From the NCBI GenBank assembly GCA_028280715.1, contig JANQLG010000003.1:186001-250000 (forward strand): a DNA stretch of 64,000 nt, given 5' to 3'. The stretch is from Spongiibacteraceae bacterium. GTDB taxonomy: Bacteria; Pseudomonadota; Gammaproteobacteria; Pseudomonadales; Dasaniaceae. Below are positions 7,474 through 16,012 of the stretch, one piece after another (positions within the stretch are counted from its first letter, which is position 1; each line of letters starts with the position of its first letter). The position numbers were made by a program, and so were the translations under genes. A model generated the notes under the pieces. The model ran no database searches. It saw only the letters and a program-made list of their open reading frames with translations, and was not told where the DNA came from.

Positions 7474-9051
7474 TTGAACGCAGAGAAATTAAATGCCATC
7501 GAATTAGGTGTATTTAGCAGTCGCCTGGAGGCTGTGTGTGATGAAATGGGTGTTGTGCTGCAGCGCTGTGCATTTTCTCCCAATATAAAAGATCGATTGG
7601 ATTTCTCCTGCGCCATTTTTGATGCACGTGGAGAATTGTCAGCCCAGGCAGCCCATATTCCAGTGCACTTGGGCAGTATGGCCTATGCCATGTCGGGTAT
7701 TATCGAAGCCTGTACGTGGCAGCCTGGAGACATGGTGGTGGTAAACGACCCTTATCTGGGCGGGACACATCTGCCTGATATTACGGTTATCGCTCCGGTA
7801 TTTATCGATGAAGAACTTGTCGCCTTTGTGGCAAATAGAGCGCATCACGCCAATATTGGGGCGGCCAGTCCCGGCTCTATGCCTATTTCAACCGATCTTG
7901 AACAGGAGGGGGTGGTCATTGCTCCCACGCATTTGATCCGTTCGGAGCAGTGGCAAGCTGATGTAATGGCTCAGCTTTGTGCGGGTCAAAGTATTGGTCA
8001 GAACTCCGATATGAGTGCCGGCCAGGACGAGGGTGATTTTATTGCACAGGTCAGCGCCAATAATGTCGGTTTGCAGCAATTAATGGCGCTTATTGGTGAT
8101 ATGGGAACCAATAAATATGGTGTCGCTTTGGCTCAACTTAATGATTATGGCGAGCGCATGGCATTGGCAGAATTGAGCGCTATTCCGCAGGGAAAGTATG
8201 ACTTTACTGATCATATGGATGATGACGGGATTGGGAAGAGCAGGGTGCCCATTCAAATATCCCTATCGATTTCAGAACAAGCTATTGAGGTAGATTTTAC
8301 TGGGACTGCACCACAGGTATCGGGAAATATTAATTGTCCACTATCCGTTGCTGCAGCAGCCGTATTTTACGTGTTTCGCTGTTTGTTGCCTGATACGGTT
8401 CCATCCTGTGCTGGCGTTTTTCGTCCTGTTAAATTAAAGGCTCCTGAAGGCTGCCTGGTAAATGCCAGGCGGCCAGCGGCAGTGGCTGCGGGTAACGTAG
8501 AGACATCGACGCGTATTGTTGATGTTGTTCTGGGAGCCTTGGCCAAAGCCATGCCTGATCGTATTCCTGCGGCCAGCCACGGCAGTATGAATAATGTGGC
8601 GATGGGTGCCGATGCCTGCGAGCAGCTTCCACGTTGGGATTACTATGAAACTATAGGTGGTGGTATGGGAGCCAGTGCAGCTGGCTCTGGTTTGAGTGCG
8701 GTGCAAACGCATATGACCAATACGCTGAATACGCCGGTGGAAAGTCTGGAAATGCACTATCCCTTGCGTGTGCGCCGCTATCAGATCAGACGTGGTTCGG
8801 GAGGAGGTGGAGCGCATCGTGGTGGTGATGGCATTGAGCGGGAATTTGAGTTTCTCGCTGATTGCAAAGCGACTTTATTGACTGAACGCCGTGCGCTTGC
8901 ACCCTGGGGCTTGCAGGCCGGTTGTGATGCAGCTTCAGGAAACAATCAGTTAAATGGAAATCCACTTCCGGCCAAATGTGAGCTGTCACTTAAAAAAGGA
9001 GATTGCTTGCGTATTGCCAGCGCGGGTGGCGGCGGTTGGGGTGTTCAGTGA
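7474..9051 (+). CDS. Hydantoinase B / acetone-carboxylase-alpha family protein (HyuB-like), orphan
   Basis: This 525-aa protein belongs to the HyuB family (N-methylhydantoinase or 5-oxoprolinase beta subunits). Family hallmarks are the segment NDPYLGGTHLPD (about residue 90), HHANIGAASPGSMP, the central VDFTGTAPQVSGNINCP and the Gly-rich C-terminal RRGSGGGGAHRGGDG followed by a terminal AGGGGWG. These enzymes open cyclic amides with ATP, together with a HyuA subunit, but no HyuA gene is next to it. The frame opens at 7432 (GTG). The preferred start is TTG at 7474, preceded by GGAG at 6 bases. It is divergent from argD. The real substrate is unknown. Confidence 0.8.
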   Translation: MNAEKLNAIELGVFSSRLEAVCDEMGVVLQRCAFSPNIKDRLDFSCAIFDARGELSAQAAHIPVHLGSMAYAMSGIIEACTWQPGDMVVVNDPYLGGTHLPDITVIAPVFIDEELVAFVANRAHHANIGAASPGSMPISTDLEQEGVVIAPTHLIRSEQWQADVMAQLCAGQSIGQNSDMSAGQDEGDFIAQVSANNVGLQQLMALIGDMGTNKYGVALAQLNDYGERMALAELSAIPQGKYDFTDHMDDDGIGKSRVPIQISLSISEQAIEVDFTGTAPQVSGNINCPLSVAAAAVFYVFRCLLPDTVPSCAGVFRPVKLKAPEGCLVNARRPAAVAAGNVETSTRIVDVVLGALAKAMPDRIPAASHGSMNNVAMGADACEQLPRWDYYETIGGGMGASAAGSGLSAVQTHMTNTLNTPVESLEMHYPLRVRRYQIRRGSGGGGAHRGGDGIEREFEFLADCKATLLTERRALAPWGLQAGCDAASGNNQLNGNPLPAKCELSLKKGDCLRIASAGGGGWGVQ

Positions 9052-9244
9052 ATCTGATACAAAGTTGAGTAATTTAGTCGGACAAAGGGATTTTGATTCG
9101 GCTGCGTTAACGTTACAATACCTAATCTTATTTACCGCAAATTTCGTAAGATCATTAAAGGCGCATAACACTTCAAAACACTTACAGTCATTACCGTTAA
9201 GTAGTGTTGCAGTTTAAAGAGCGTCAATCTTTAAAGGTGTACTG

Positions 9245-9586
9245 ATGGATATAATGGAAACAATCAAAAACCAAGTTGAGAGCAACCCGATTATTTTGTA
9301 CATGAAAGGGTCGCCCAATCAGCCACAGTGTGGTTTTTCAGCGAGAACTGTGCAGTCGTTAATGTCCTGTGGCGAGCGTTTTGCCTTTGTCGATGTGCTG
9401 TCGAATCCTGAGATTCGCGCCAACCTGCCCAAGTATGCCAACTGGCCAACCTTTCCACAGTTATGGGTTGAAGGTGAACTTGTCGGTGGTTGTGATATCG
9501 TTTGTGAAATGTTTGAAAAGGGTGAGTTACAGACATTGATCAAAGAAACGGCTGCCAAAATTGCCGATTCAAGTCAGGCTGAATAA
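9245..9586 (+). CDS. grxD: Monothiol glutaredoxin, Grx4 type
   Basis: This 113-aa CGFS-type glutaredoxin binds a bridging [2Fe-2S] cluster with glutathione and delivers or senses Fe-S clusters; it has little classical reductase activity. The active-site motif QCGFS appears at about residues 28-32, after KGSPNQP. TFPQLWVEGELVGGCDIV is the GSH-binding region. The ATG at 9245 follows AAAGGTG. An alternative ATG is three codons in. Length is normal (about 110). A strong bidirectional terminator follows. It is probably monocistronic. Confidence 0.94.
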   Translation: MDIMETIKNQVESNPIILYMKGSPNQPQCGFSARTVQSLMSCGERFAFVDVLSNPEIRANLPKYANWPTFPQLWVEGELVGGCDIVCEMFEKGELQTLIKETAAKIADSSQAE

Positions 9587-9611
9587 TTCTGTATTTACAG
9601 ATGTATATATT

Positions 9612-9640
9612 AAAAAGCCCGCTTAATAGCGGGCTTTTTT
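9612..9640. terminator. Bidirectional intrinsic terminator between grxD and the desaturase gene
   Basis: AAAAAGCCCGC, loop TTAATA, GCGGGCTTTTTT form an 11-bp stem with A- and T-tracts on the two sides. It can stop grxD (rightward) and the iron operon (leftward), which converge here. Confidence 0.9.
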
Positions 9641-9642
9641 GT

Positions 9643-9693
9643 GCTTTAGATAATTTGTGGCTTAGATATTTTTGTATCTTAGATAGAAATCTG
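9643..9693. repeat. Three tandem 17-bp repeats
   Basis: Units at 9643-9659, 9660-9676 and 9677-9693 share the core CTTAGATAnTTTTGT, with divergence in the last. They fill the gap between the terminator and the stop of the convergent desaturase gene. Confidence 0.6.
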
Positions 9694-9710
9694 AACCAGC
9701 AAAGTGATGA

Positions 9711-10583
9711 TTAATTAAGTCCGAACCGTAACTGCCCAGCGAACCGCCCGGAAACCCAACTGTCACAGAGTCGGTCCCAAATTGCTAAACAGGTACCAAA
9801 GTTTTTGTCGTGATGTTGGGGTAGGTTACTGTGATGAATCTGATGCTGTGCAGGACTGATTAACCATTTTTCTAGCGCCCCGAAGGATAGACGAATTGGC
9901 GAATGACGCAGGTTCGCGCCAAAAAAATTAAATAGAAAACCCAGACAATCAACTCCGAGTATTTCCCAGCCATGTAATTGACCGCGAAACAAATAAATAA
10001 ACACGCCACTTACAAGTCCGAACACAATTAGTCCGCGCAGATAATATAGGGCCATTTCCAGTGGATGAACGCGGTGCACGGTAATCGGGGTCAACGTGGT
10101 GGCGGAATGATGAACACGGTGAAATCGCCATAGCCAGGGTACTTTATGCAGGGCCAGATGTAGCCCAAACCGACTGAAATCTTCGCAAATAAAAAATGTA
10201 AAAGTGTACAAAAACCCGATAAGTAGAGTGGGTAATGCAAGATTGGGAGCATCTCCAAAGCTGCTTTGTAAAGCACTGCCTACTAGAATAGTAGCAGCAA
10301 GATGGCTACCGAGTAACGGGATTAAAATTATCACTCGAATAGCGTTGTTGGTAAAAAGCAAACCGATATCAGTGAGTGACGATGAGTTCAACCAATAATG
10401 ACGGTTAGTGAGCGCACGCAGTTGCTGGCTAACATCGAATCGCTTTTGTTGGACAGTCACGGCGATAGATGCCATGACCAATGCACTTAAGATAAACAGC
10501 CAATAGAGCCGCCGACTCGGTTCGACAATGTAATTGACGGGCTCAGTGAGCAGACTAATAAATAGATTAATCTCTGCGTCCAC
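9711..10583 (-). CDS. Membrane fatty acid hydroxylase / sterol desaturase family protein
   Basis: This 290-aa integral membrane di-iron enzyme has several hydrophobic spans (about residues 28-45, 80-105 and 120-140) and the histidine clusters of the superfamily: HLALHKVPWLWRFHRVHHSA (about 153-172), HRVHPLE and HQIHHS near the C-terminus. Members hydroxylate or desaturate lipids or carotenoids, and this one's substrate cannot be told. The start is GTG at 10581-10583 with GAGG 7 bases before it. It begins 16 bases after the TonB receptor, so it is the last gene of the Fur-controlled operon. A di-iron enzyme inside an iron-uptake operon is unusual. Confidence 0.88.
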   Translation of the reverse strand: MDAEINLFISLLTEPVNYIVEPSRRLYWLFILSALVMASIAVTVQQKRFDVSQQLRALTNRHYWLNSSSLTDIGLLFTNNAIRVIILIPLLGSHLAATILVGSALQSSFGDAPNLALPTLLIGFLYTFTFFICEDFSRFGLHLALHKVPWLWRFHRVHHSATTLTPITVHRVHPLEMALYYLRGLIVFGLVSGVFIYLFRGQLHGWEILGVDCLGFLFNFFGANLRHSPIRLSFGALEKWLISPAQHQIHHSNLPQHHDKNFGTCLAIWDRLCDSWVSGRFAGQLRFGLN

Positions 10584-10599
10584 TGTCCCGCCTCACTGA

Positions 10600-12804
10600 T
10601 TAGAAGGAGTATTTGACTCTGGCGCGGAAACTGCGCGGCTTGTTAGGACGTGCGCCAAAGGGTCGCCAAGACACAATAGCTTCTTCATCCGTCACGTTGT
10701 CCACACTCAGTTGCAGCATCCAGTCGGGAGTTGCTTGCCAGGAGGCTGAAAAATCCACGGTAGTGTATGAATCGGTATGAAGCACAGAATTCATATTTTC
10801 TCGACCTGCTTCATTACGCATTTCACTTTGGTAGCTAACGGCAATATAGGCATCCCATTGTAAGGCTCGAACACCGAGCTGAATTCTGCCCACATGTTCC
10901 GGTAGATAGGGCAATTCATCACCTTCAATTACATCCCCCCACTGTGAAAAGCTAGAAGTGAATGAGCTTTGAAAAGCTGATTCTGTGTAGGTGTAATTAA
11001 TGTTTAATGGGAATTGTAAATTGCCTTTGGCTGGCAACATAAATTCACCAAACAATTCAAAACCGGCAATTTCAACGTTGTCACCGTTAAACTCTTCTCC
11101 AGCAGTACAGCCGCTATCGCTGACCCGGCAACGACCTAACAGATTGTCATAGTCACTAAAGAAACCGATTAATTCCACGCGAGTATTTTCGTTGTTATAG
11201 CGCAGGCCATACTCATAGTTGATAGCTTCTTCCGGGTCGGCATCATCTCCTGAACTGGCTCCTGCTGGAGAAAAGCCCTTGTTAATACCGACTAAAAAGC
11301 CTAGCTGATCAGTAAATTGCCAAAATGCACCGGCACCGGGAGCAAACACTGATTGCGATTTATCATCGCTGGTATTGTTTAGAAAATTTGTTGATTCACT
11401 TTCTATATCTTCATAACGAAGGCCGGCATTAAAGGTCCAATCTTTCCATGTCACGGTATCGTTAATGTAAATAGCAATGGCGTCAGATTCGGCTTCGTTT
11501 AATGTTTTATTACCTCTGAAAATACCATCACTTTCCATAATGCCATCTGCCATTAAGTAGCTGCGGGTAAAGTGGTCGCGTTCAATATAGTCATGGTGAA
11601 ACCGAATGCCTGATTCGATTTCATGATTGAAGTCGCCCTGAGTAAAGGTATAAGTCGTTTTGAATTGAATACCGTAGGAACCGTATTCGCGGTCATTATT
11701 TGTAACATCCAAAGTGTCTTGGTCGTCGCCCGGGGTTGAGTTGATCTCTCCTTTCAGAATGCCTATAGCTCTAATACTGGAAGCATTGCGGTCTGGGTCT
11801 TCAAATAATTCGTCTAATGCGATACCGTCGATAAAGCCATCCAGTTTATTCCACGACCGTTCGAAACTGTTCCAGTAGGCTTTGGTATTCAGCGTCAGTT
11901 CGTCAGAAAAGACAATGATATGGTCAAGGTGCAGCTGCTCATGTTCTGACTCAAACAAAGCCAGTTGACTGGCAGCATAACGGCGATGAGGGTTGGCATT
12001 AAAATCTTCTTCAGTTAATCCTAAATAGGTTTCGTCGGCTTCTTCATCGGCATAGCCAAGCTTTACTGTGATCAGTTGTTGGTAGCCGAATAAATCATCA
12101 AAACTCCACTGCAGCTTGGCGTTGATGTCGTTGCGTTCAAAACCGGTATCACCACCGCTGTCTAAATCCTTAAAGCCATCGCTGCCGTAATGCAGGGCAT
12201 CAATCCAATAACCAAAGTTATCAACGGTATCACCATAAAATACTTGATACTTTTCATAGCCATCGCTACCAGCGGTAATGTCCACAAAGCCTTCTTCATC
12301 TGCAGGAATTGGTTGTGTTGCCAGGTTGATGGCGCCGCCAACATTGTTGGGCCCCTGTTTGATAGATGCAGGGCCTTTTACCACTTCAATAGCACTCATG
12401 CGCGAAATGTTGGGAATGTAGTAAGCCGCTGGAGCCGAGTAGGGCGCAGGTTTAATCAGTACGCCATCCTCCATTAATGTGATTTTTTGACTACGATCAC
12501 TGGTTACACCGCGTAGGCCAATATTAGGGCGAAGGCCATAGCCATCTTCCTGGCGAATGTATACACCTGGTAGTGTGCCTAAAACTTGGTTTAAGTCAGA
12601 AAAATCAAATTGCTCCAAAGATTCTTCATCGAGTAAATGGGCTGAACCTGATAGTGTGCGAATATTGTCTTCACCGCCGGTCACCAGCATTTCTTCCAGT
12701 TTTGGTAGAGCAATAACTAGCTCATTGTCTGTTTGTGCGTAGCTTGTGGTAGCGGCAAAGATGGCGCTGATGGCTACGATCATTTTTTTTGTTCGAAAGT
12801 TCAT
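10600..12804 (-). CDS. TonB-dependent outer-membrane receptor, FecA-like
   Basis: This 734-aa energy-coupled outer-membrane importer has a signal peptide (about residues 1-23, ending SYA). A TonB-box-like EEMLVTGG follows (about 38-45). The plug domain contains LRPNIGLRGVTSDRSQKITLMEDG and the conserved VVKGPASIKQGPNNVGGAIN. The C-terminal beta-barrel ends with aromatic VKYSF. The plug resembles FecA-type ferric-citrate/siderophore receptors but lacks the N-terminal signalling extension. It starts ATG with AGGTGA 8 bases upstream, 17 bases after the imelysin gene. With the Fur box upstream of the operon, iron or a ferric chelate is the likely substrate (inference). Confidence 0.92.
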   Translation of the reverse strand: MNFRTKKMIVAISAIFAATTSYAQTDNELVIALPKLEEMLVTGGEDNIRTLSGSAHLLDEESLEQFDFSDLNQVLGTLPGVYIRQEDGYGLRPNIGLRGVTSDRSQKITLMEDGVLIKPAPYSAPAAYYIPNISRMSAIEVVKGPASIKQGPNNVGGAINLATQPIPADEEGFVDITAGSDGYEKYQVFYGDTVDNFGYWIDALHYGSDGFKDLDSGGDTGFERNDINAKLQWSFDDLFGYQQLITVKLGYADEEADETYLGLTEEDFNANPHRRYAASQLALFESEHEQLHLDHIIVFSDELTLNTKAYWNSFERSWNKLDGFIDGIALDELFEDPDRNASSIRAIGILKGEINSTPGDDQDTLDVTNNDREYGSYGIQFKTTYTFTQGDFNHEIESGIRFHHDYIERDHFTRSYLMADGIMESDGIFRGNKTLNEAESDAIAIYINDTVTWKDWTFNAGLRYEDIESESTNFLNNTSDDKSQSVFAPGAGAFWQFTDQLGFLVGINKGFSPAGASSGDDADPEEAINYEYGLRYNNENTRVELIGFFSDYDNLLGRCRVSDSGCTAGEEFNGDNVEIAGFELFGEFMLPAKGNLQFPLNINYTYTESAFQSSFTSSFSQWGDVIEGDELPYLPEHVGRIQLGVRALQWDAYIAVSYQSEMRNEAGRENMNSVLHTDSYTTVDFSASWQATPDWMLQLSVDNVTDEEAIVSWRPFGARPNKPRSFRARVKYSF

Positions 12805-12821
12805 TGATGTTTCACCTAAGG

Positions 12822-14066
12822 TTAATCGTTATCTGATTGCGCGCGATCTGGCAGATCGACATCTACAGCTGCCACAAAACCCACTTTTAAATCATCAGTG
12901 ATTAACTTGATAAATCCATAGAGATTACATGCTGGGATGCTGGTTGGCGTTGATGGGTTAGCAAAGGCATTGTTACAGTCGGCTTCGTCTTGAGCATCGA
13001 CAATGTTTGATGCTTGCGTAAAGAGAGAAGTGGTTTGGCTATCAATGTTGCCAATGGCATCGCTTATATTGGTAACAAAACGATCATTTAATTCGCTTAC
13101 ATCGGCTTGTACGATAATGTCGTCAAAACCTAATCCGTTACCGCCGGTGAGCATTTGTTCAAAAGCTACAAGGTTATTGCGAATATTTTGCAGGGAGGTT
13201 TGGCTATAGGGTGACTCTACGTCTTCAGCACATGAAAAGCCTGAGCAGCTGTTACTGATGCCAGTGGGTATGCCAAGCTTACTATCTTTGACTTCTACAT
13301 CCATATAAAACATGGCATCTGACAGTGCTTCGAGACTTGCAGCAATGTTATTGGGATTTACAAAGGTGCTGCGGTAGTTGCCGCTGTCAGTGCTCCAGGC
13401 GTTGACCAGAGTGTCAGCCGTGGTAGCAATATCCTCACTGACTTTTACGGCGTATTCACAGCGCAAGGTTTTGCGTTCATCGGCAGAGCGAGCATCCCAG
13501 GTTGCTGTTTCAGTAATCTGGCTGGGACATGTGTGTGTGAGGTCTTGATTGAATAGCAGATATTCTACGGCAGCTATACTGCGCTGATTTACTGTGCGGC
13601 CAGCGACATCAAAATTGGGATCCTGTGAAGCAAGTACGACGGACTGATCGATACCACAGGTACTTAATTCGCCGGCTTGGTAAGAATTTAAACGGTTTCG
13701 CAGTGATTCACCGTTGTCTGCTGCGGGGCCGATGACATGACTTTCGGATTGTTGAATAGCTGCCTGTAAATCACTCCATGCTGTTTCTGCAGCTGTGAGT
13801 GCCGTAGTTTCATTAGCGGTACCAATTGCTGCACAGTAATTGGCCAGTGGGCCGGTTGTGGCAGACAAAGTATCTGCACGTTCCGCAACAGCTTGATAGT
13901 TAGGGATAATGATATTGTCGGCGTAATTGACAAACATGGCGACAAAATCAAAAGTGTCAGCTGTTATTCCTTCCTCTGCAGTACCTCTACCATCATCGAC
14001 ACAAGCGGTAAGGCTGACAGTGGTAGTCAACATCGCAGCAGAAGCTACTTTTTTAAACCCAATCAT
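12822..14066 (-). CDS. Imelysin family (M75) lipoprotein
   Basis: This 414-aa protein is probably an outer-membrane-attached periplasmic lipoprotein of the imelysin/IrpA family, which is linked to iron uptake. The lipobox is SLTAC with Cys22. The chosen ATG (14064-14066) follows GGGAG; an upstream ATG at 14093 would add nine residues. Two imelysin-like helical halves can be seen, one starting FVNYADNIIIPNYQ and the other containing FVTNISDAIG. Where many imelysins have a GxHxxE motif, this protein reads RSIAAVEYLLF, keeping the Glu but lacking the His. It sits between a DUF4856 lipoprotein and the TonB receptor in one Fur-controlled operon. Confidence 0.85.
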   Translation of the reverse strand: MIGFKKVASAAMLTTTVSLTACVDDGRGTAEEGITADTFDFVAMFVNYADNIIIPNYQAVAERADTLSATTGPLANYCAAIGTANETTALTAAETAWSDLQAAIQQSESHVIGPAADNGESLRNRLNSYQAGELSTCGIDQSVVLASQDPNFDVAGRTVNQRSIAAVEYLLFNQDLTHTCPSQITETATWDARSADERKTLRCEYAVKVSEDIATTADTLVNAWSTDSGNYRSTFVNPNNIAASLEALSDAMFYMDVEVKDSKLGIPTGISNSCSGFSCAEDVESPYSQTSLQNIRNNLVAFEQMLTGGNGLGFDDIIVQADVSELNDRFVTNISDAIGNIDSQTTSLFTQASNIVDAQDEADCNNAFANPSTPTSIPACNLYGFIKLITDDLKVGFVAAVDVDLPDRAQSDND

Positions 14067-14103
14067 GTATTTCTCCCAGCTAAAAACAAACAAAGTAGAA
14101 ACG

Positions 14104-14129
14104 AAGAAAGGCGCTAATGCGCCTTTCTT
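14104..14129. terminator. Perfect hairpin between DUF4856 and imelysin genes
   Basis: AAGAAAGGCGC (14104-14114), loop TAAT, and GCGCCTTTCTT (14119-14129) form a perfect 11-bp stem. It is inside the operon, between two leftward genes. The T-rich part lies mainly within the stem, so termination should be partial. It may lower expression of the downstream genes or stabilise an upstream mRNA 3' end. Confidence 0.6.
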
Positions 14130-14153
14130 GCTTAACCCTGTAAAAGGGTAACT

Positions 14154-15800
14154 TTACCAGTTGGCAACATTCTCTGCATCAAAAGCATAAGCTGCTTGCA
14201 GAATATCGCGTGCTGCTTGTAGGTCAGCAAGATAGGCAGTGCGAGCATCTGCTGCGGTACCACTGGGTGCTACGCCACCTTGAGAACCATCCGCCAATAC
14301 AGGCGCTTCACCCATTAATGACATTACTTGTTTCAAATCATCGACATCCACAGATACTGCCTGTGCTGCGCCATTAACCATGACTTCACCGGTACGAAAT
14401 GGTGAGTAAGGGCTGAATTGCAGACCGAGTGCAAAACCTTTCATCTCACCCCAGTGCTTGGCGAGATCCAGGAAGTTATCCAGATCGGCGAAATCGTCAC
14501 CTACAAAATTACCCATATCACCAGTTACATCGTTAATGTAGTGAATAACGGTGGCGGCAATACACTTCTCCCAGGTTTGGGCAGCGATGGTGATTTGTGT
14601 TGCCAGTGCTGTGGCAGCTTCTGCTGATAATGCGCCTGGCGCAGTTTCTGTTGCGCCAGTGGCTGCATTTTGCAGGATTTCACGGCCTAACAGGAAAGCA
14701 TCAAAGGCTTCTTTGGTGTAATCGGTTGGGTTGGTGTTTCCAGCTGAGCCTTGATCACGTTTGGCACAGTTAGTGGAGTTACCGAAGTTAAACTCGTTAC
14801 GTACATCTATAGCACTATCAGTGACGACAGAATCTGATGCCGGGAATTCGTAGCCATTGCGAATTTGTGCATCGGTCAGGTCATTGTAATTACGTGCAGC
14901 GCCGAAATAGCCAAAGGCTTCATCGAAGTCATGAGCGCCTTCGGTGTAAGTTTTACCGGCAGCCAAAGTCAGGTTGGCGTCAGAACCATAGTCGATGCTC
15001 AAGTAGTCGGCAGTACCTTGAGAAAAGGTTAGTGCACCCAGCAAGAATTTCTGTACCAGTTGACGGAGGTCCAAACCCTCTTCTGTAACAGTGGCCGCAA
15101 CGATATTGGCAGTTCCGCCTGAAATGGTGATGGAGTCTGTTGTATCAGCTGCTTCTTCACCCAGCAAGCGCAGGAATTCATCCATTAGATCGGCTGGTGT
15201 TGTAAAACCTGTCCAACCAAAGAATTCACCACCCAGGATATGCGTTGCACTGTCTTCTCCTGCAATTTTGCTTTTAACCACTTTGCCAGAAGAAATGGCG
15301 CCAGGGGCAATAGTTGTAGCAGCTGGGTCGGTGTCATTGCCGATGATATTCTCACCACCTGACAGGTCGAAGGTTGCTGTATAGCTGGCATCGCGAAGTG
15401 CTGAATCAAAGCTGTAGTAGAACTCAAGATCAGTTACGACACCAGCAGGAACATTAACGGCATCACGAGTTTGGGCATTCATCGCATCAACCAAATCGCT
15501 GACGAGTACTTGGCGAGCCGTTTGACCAGTATACGAAACGGTGTTGGCACTGTTCTCGTCTTCATAAGCATAAGTAGTAGGTATCGCATCACAGGCATCG
15601 CCTGCGCCATCTACATCACTATCAGCTTGATCGGCATTAGCGTCATTGACGCAGTTATCATCGGCATCAGCAATACCGTCACTATCGGCATCCTGAACGG
15701 TGGGGGTGTTTGATGAACCACCGCCACCACCGCCACCACAGCCTGTGATGGTCACTGTTGATAGAACTGCCAATAAAACGGCTAAAGTTCGAAGTTGCAT
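14154..15800 (-). CDS. DUF4856 lipoprotein with thrombospondin type 3-like calcium repeats
   Basis: This 548-aa secreted lipoprotein has a signal peptide with lipobox TITGC (Cys21) and a Gly run. An Asp-rich DxDxDGxxDxxDxC segment (about residues 35-70) resembles thrombospondin type 3 calcium-binding repeats. A DUF4856 domain spans about 75-548, containing HDFDEAFGYFG and HWGEMKGFALGLQF. DUF4856 proteins are, from general knowledge, often next to imelysins and TonB receptors. The ATG at 15798-15800 is preceded by AGGATATAGGA; the frame is open to 15872 but without a supported start. First gene of the operon, with a Fur box 39-53 bases upstream. Molecular function is unknown. Confidence 0.85.
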   Translation of the reverse strand: MQLRTLAVLLAVLSTVTITGCGGGGGGGSSNTPTVQDADSDGIADADDNCVNDANADQADSDVDGAGDACDAIPTTYAYEDENSANTVSYTGQTARQVLVSDLVDAMNAQTRDAVNVPAGVVTDLEFYYSFDSALRDASYTATFDLSGGENIIGNDTDPAATTIAPGAISSGKVVKSKIAGEDSATHILGGEFFGWTGFTTPADLMDEFLRLLGEEAADTTDSITISGGTANIVAATVTEEGLDLRQLVQKFLLGALTFSQGTADYLSIDYGSDANLTLAAGKTYTEGAHDFDEAFGYFGAARNYNDLTDAQIRNGYEFPASDSVVTDSAIDVRNEFNFGNSTNCAKRDQGSAGNTNPTDYTKEAFDAFLLGREILQNAATGATETAPGALSAEAATALATQITIAAQTWEKCIAATVIHYINDVTGDMGNFVGDDFADLDNFLDLAKHWGEMKGFALGLQFSPYSPFRTGEVMVNGAAQAVSVDVDDLKQVMSLMGEAPVLADGSQGGVAPSGTAADARTAYLADLQAARDILQAAYAFDAENVANW

Positions 15801-15838
15801 TCCTATATCCTCAAGGTGTTTGTTTTTAAAGGTGCTAA

Positions 15839-15853
15839 TAATAATTATTATCA
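15839..15853 (-). promoter_or_regulatory. Fur box upstream of the DUF4856-imelysin-TonB operon
   Basis: On the minus strand this reads TGATAATAATTATTA, matching the 7-1-7 Fur motif TGATAATnATTATCA at all but one position, inside a longer AT palindrome (15836-15855). It is 39 bases upstream of the DUF4856 start and about 160 bases upstream of the divergent kinase gene. Iron repression of the leftward operon is expected. Confidence 0.88.
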
Positions 15854-16012
15854 TTTGTGTTTGCAACCACATGTTTATTTATGGAATTAGTCCACGATAT
15901 CTCCAGTTACCCTTTGGTATGGCTATTGCCAACCAATAAGTGTCAGCTATGATGCAAGTTTGTTGTTGAGTAAATGTTTTAAGAACAAAAATAAGTTTTA
16001 AGGGGCGGCACG

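Noticed and set aside
8434..8817. Minus-strand frame of 127 codons
   Set aside because: It is fully antisense to the HyuB-like gene; the composition is that of a shadow frame.
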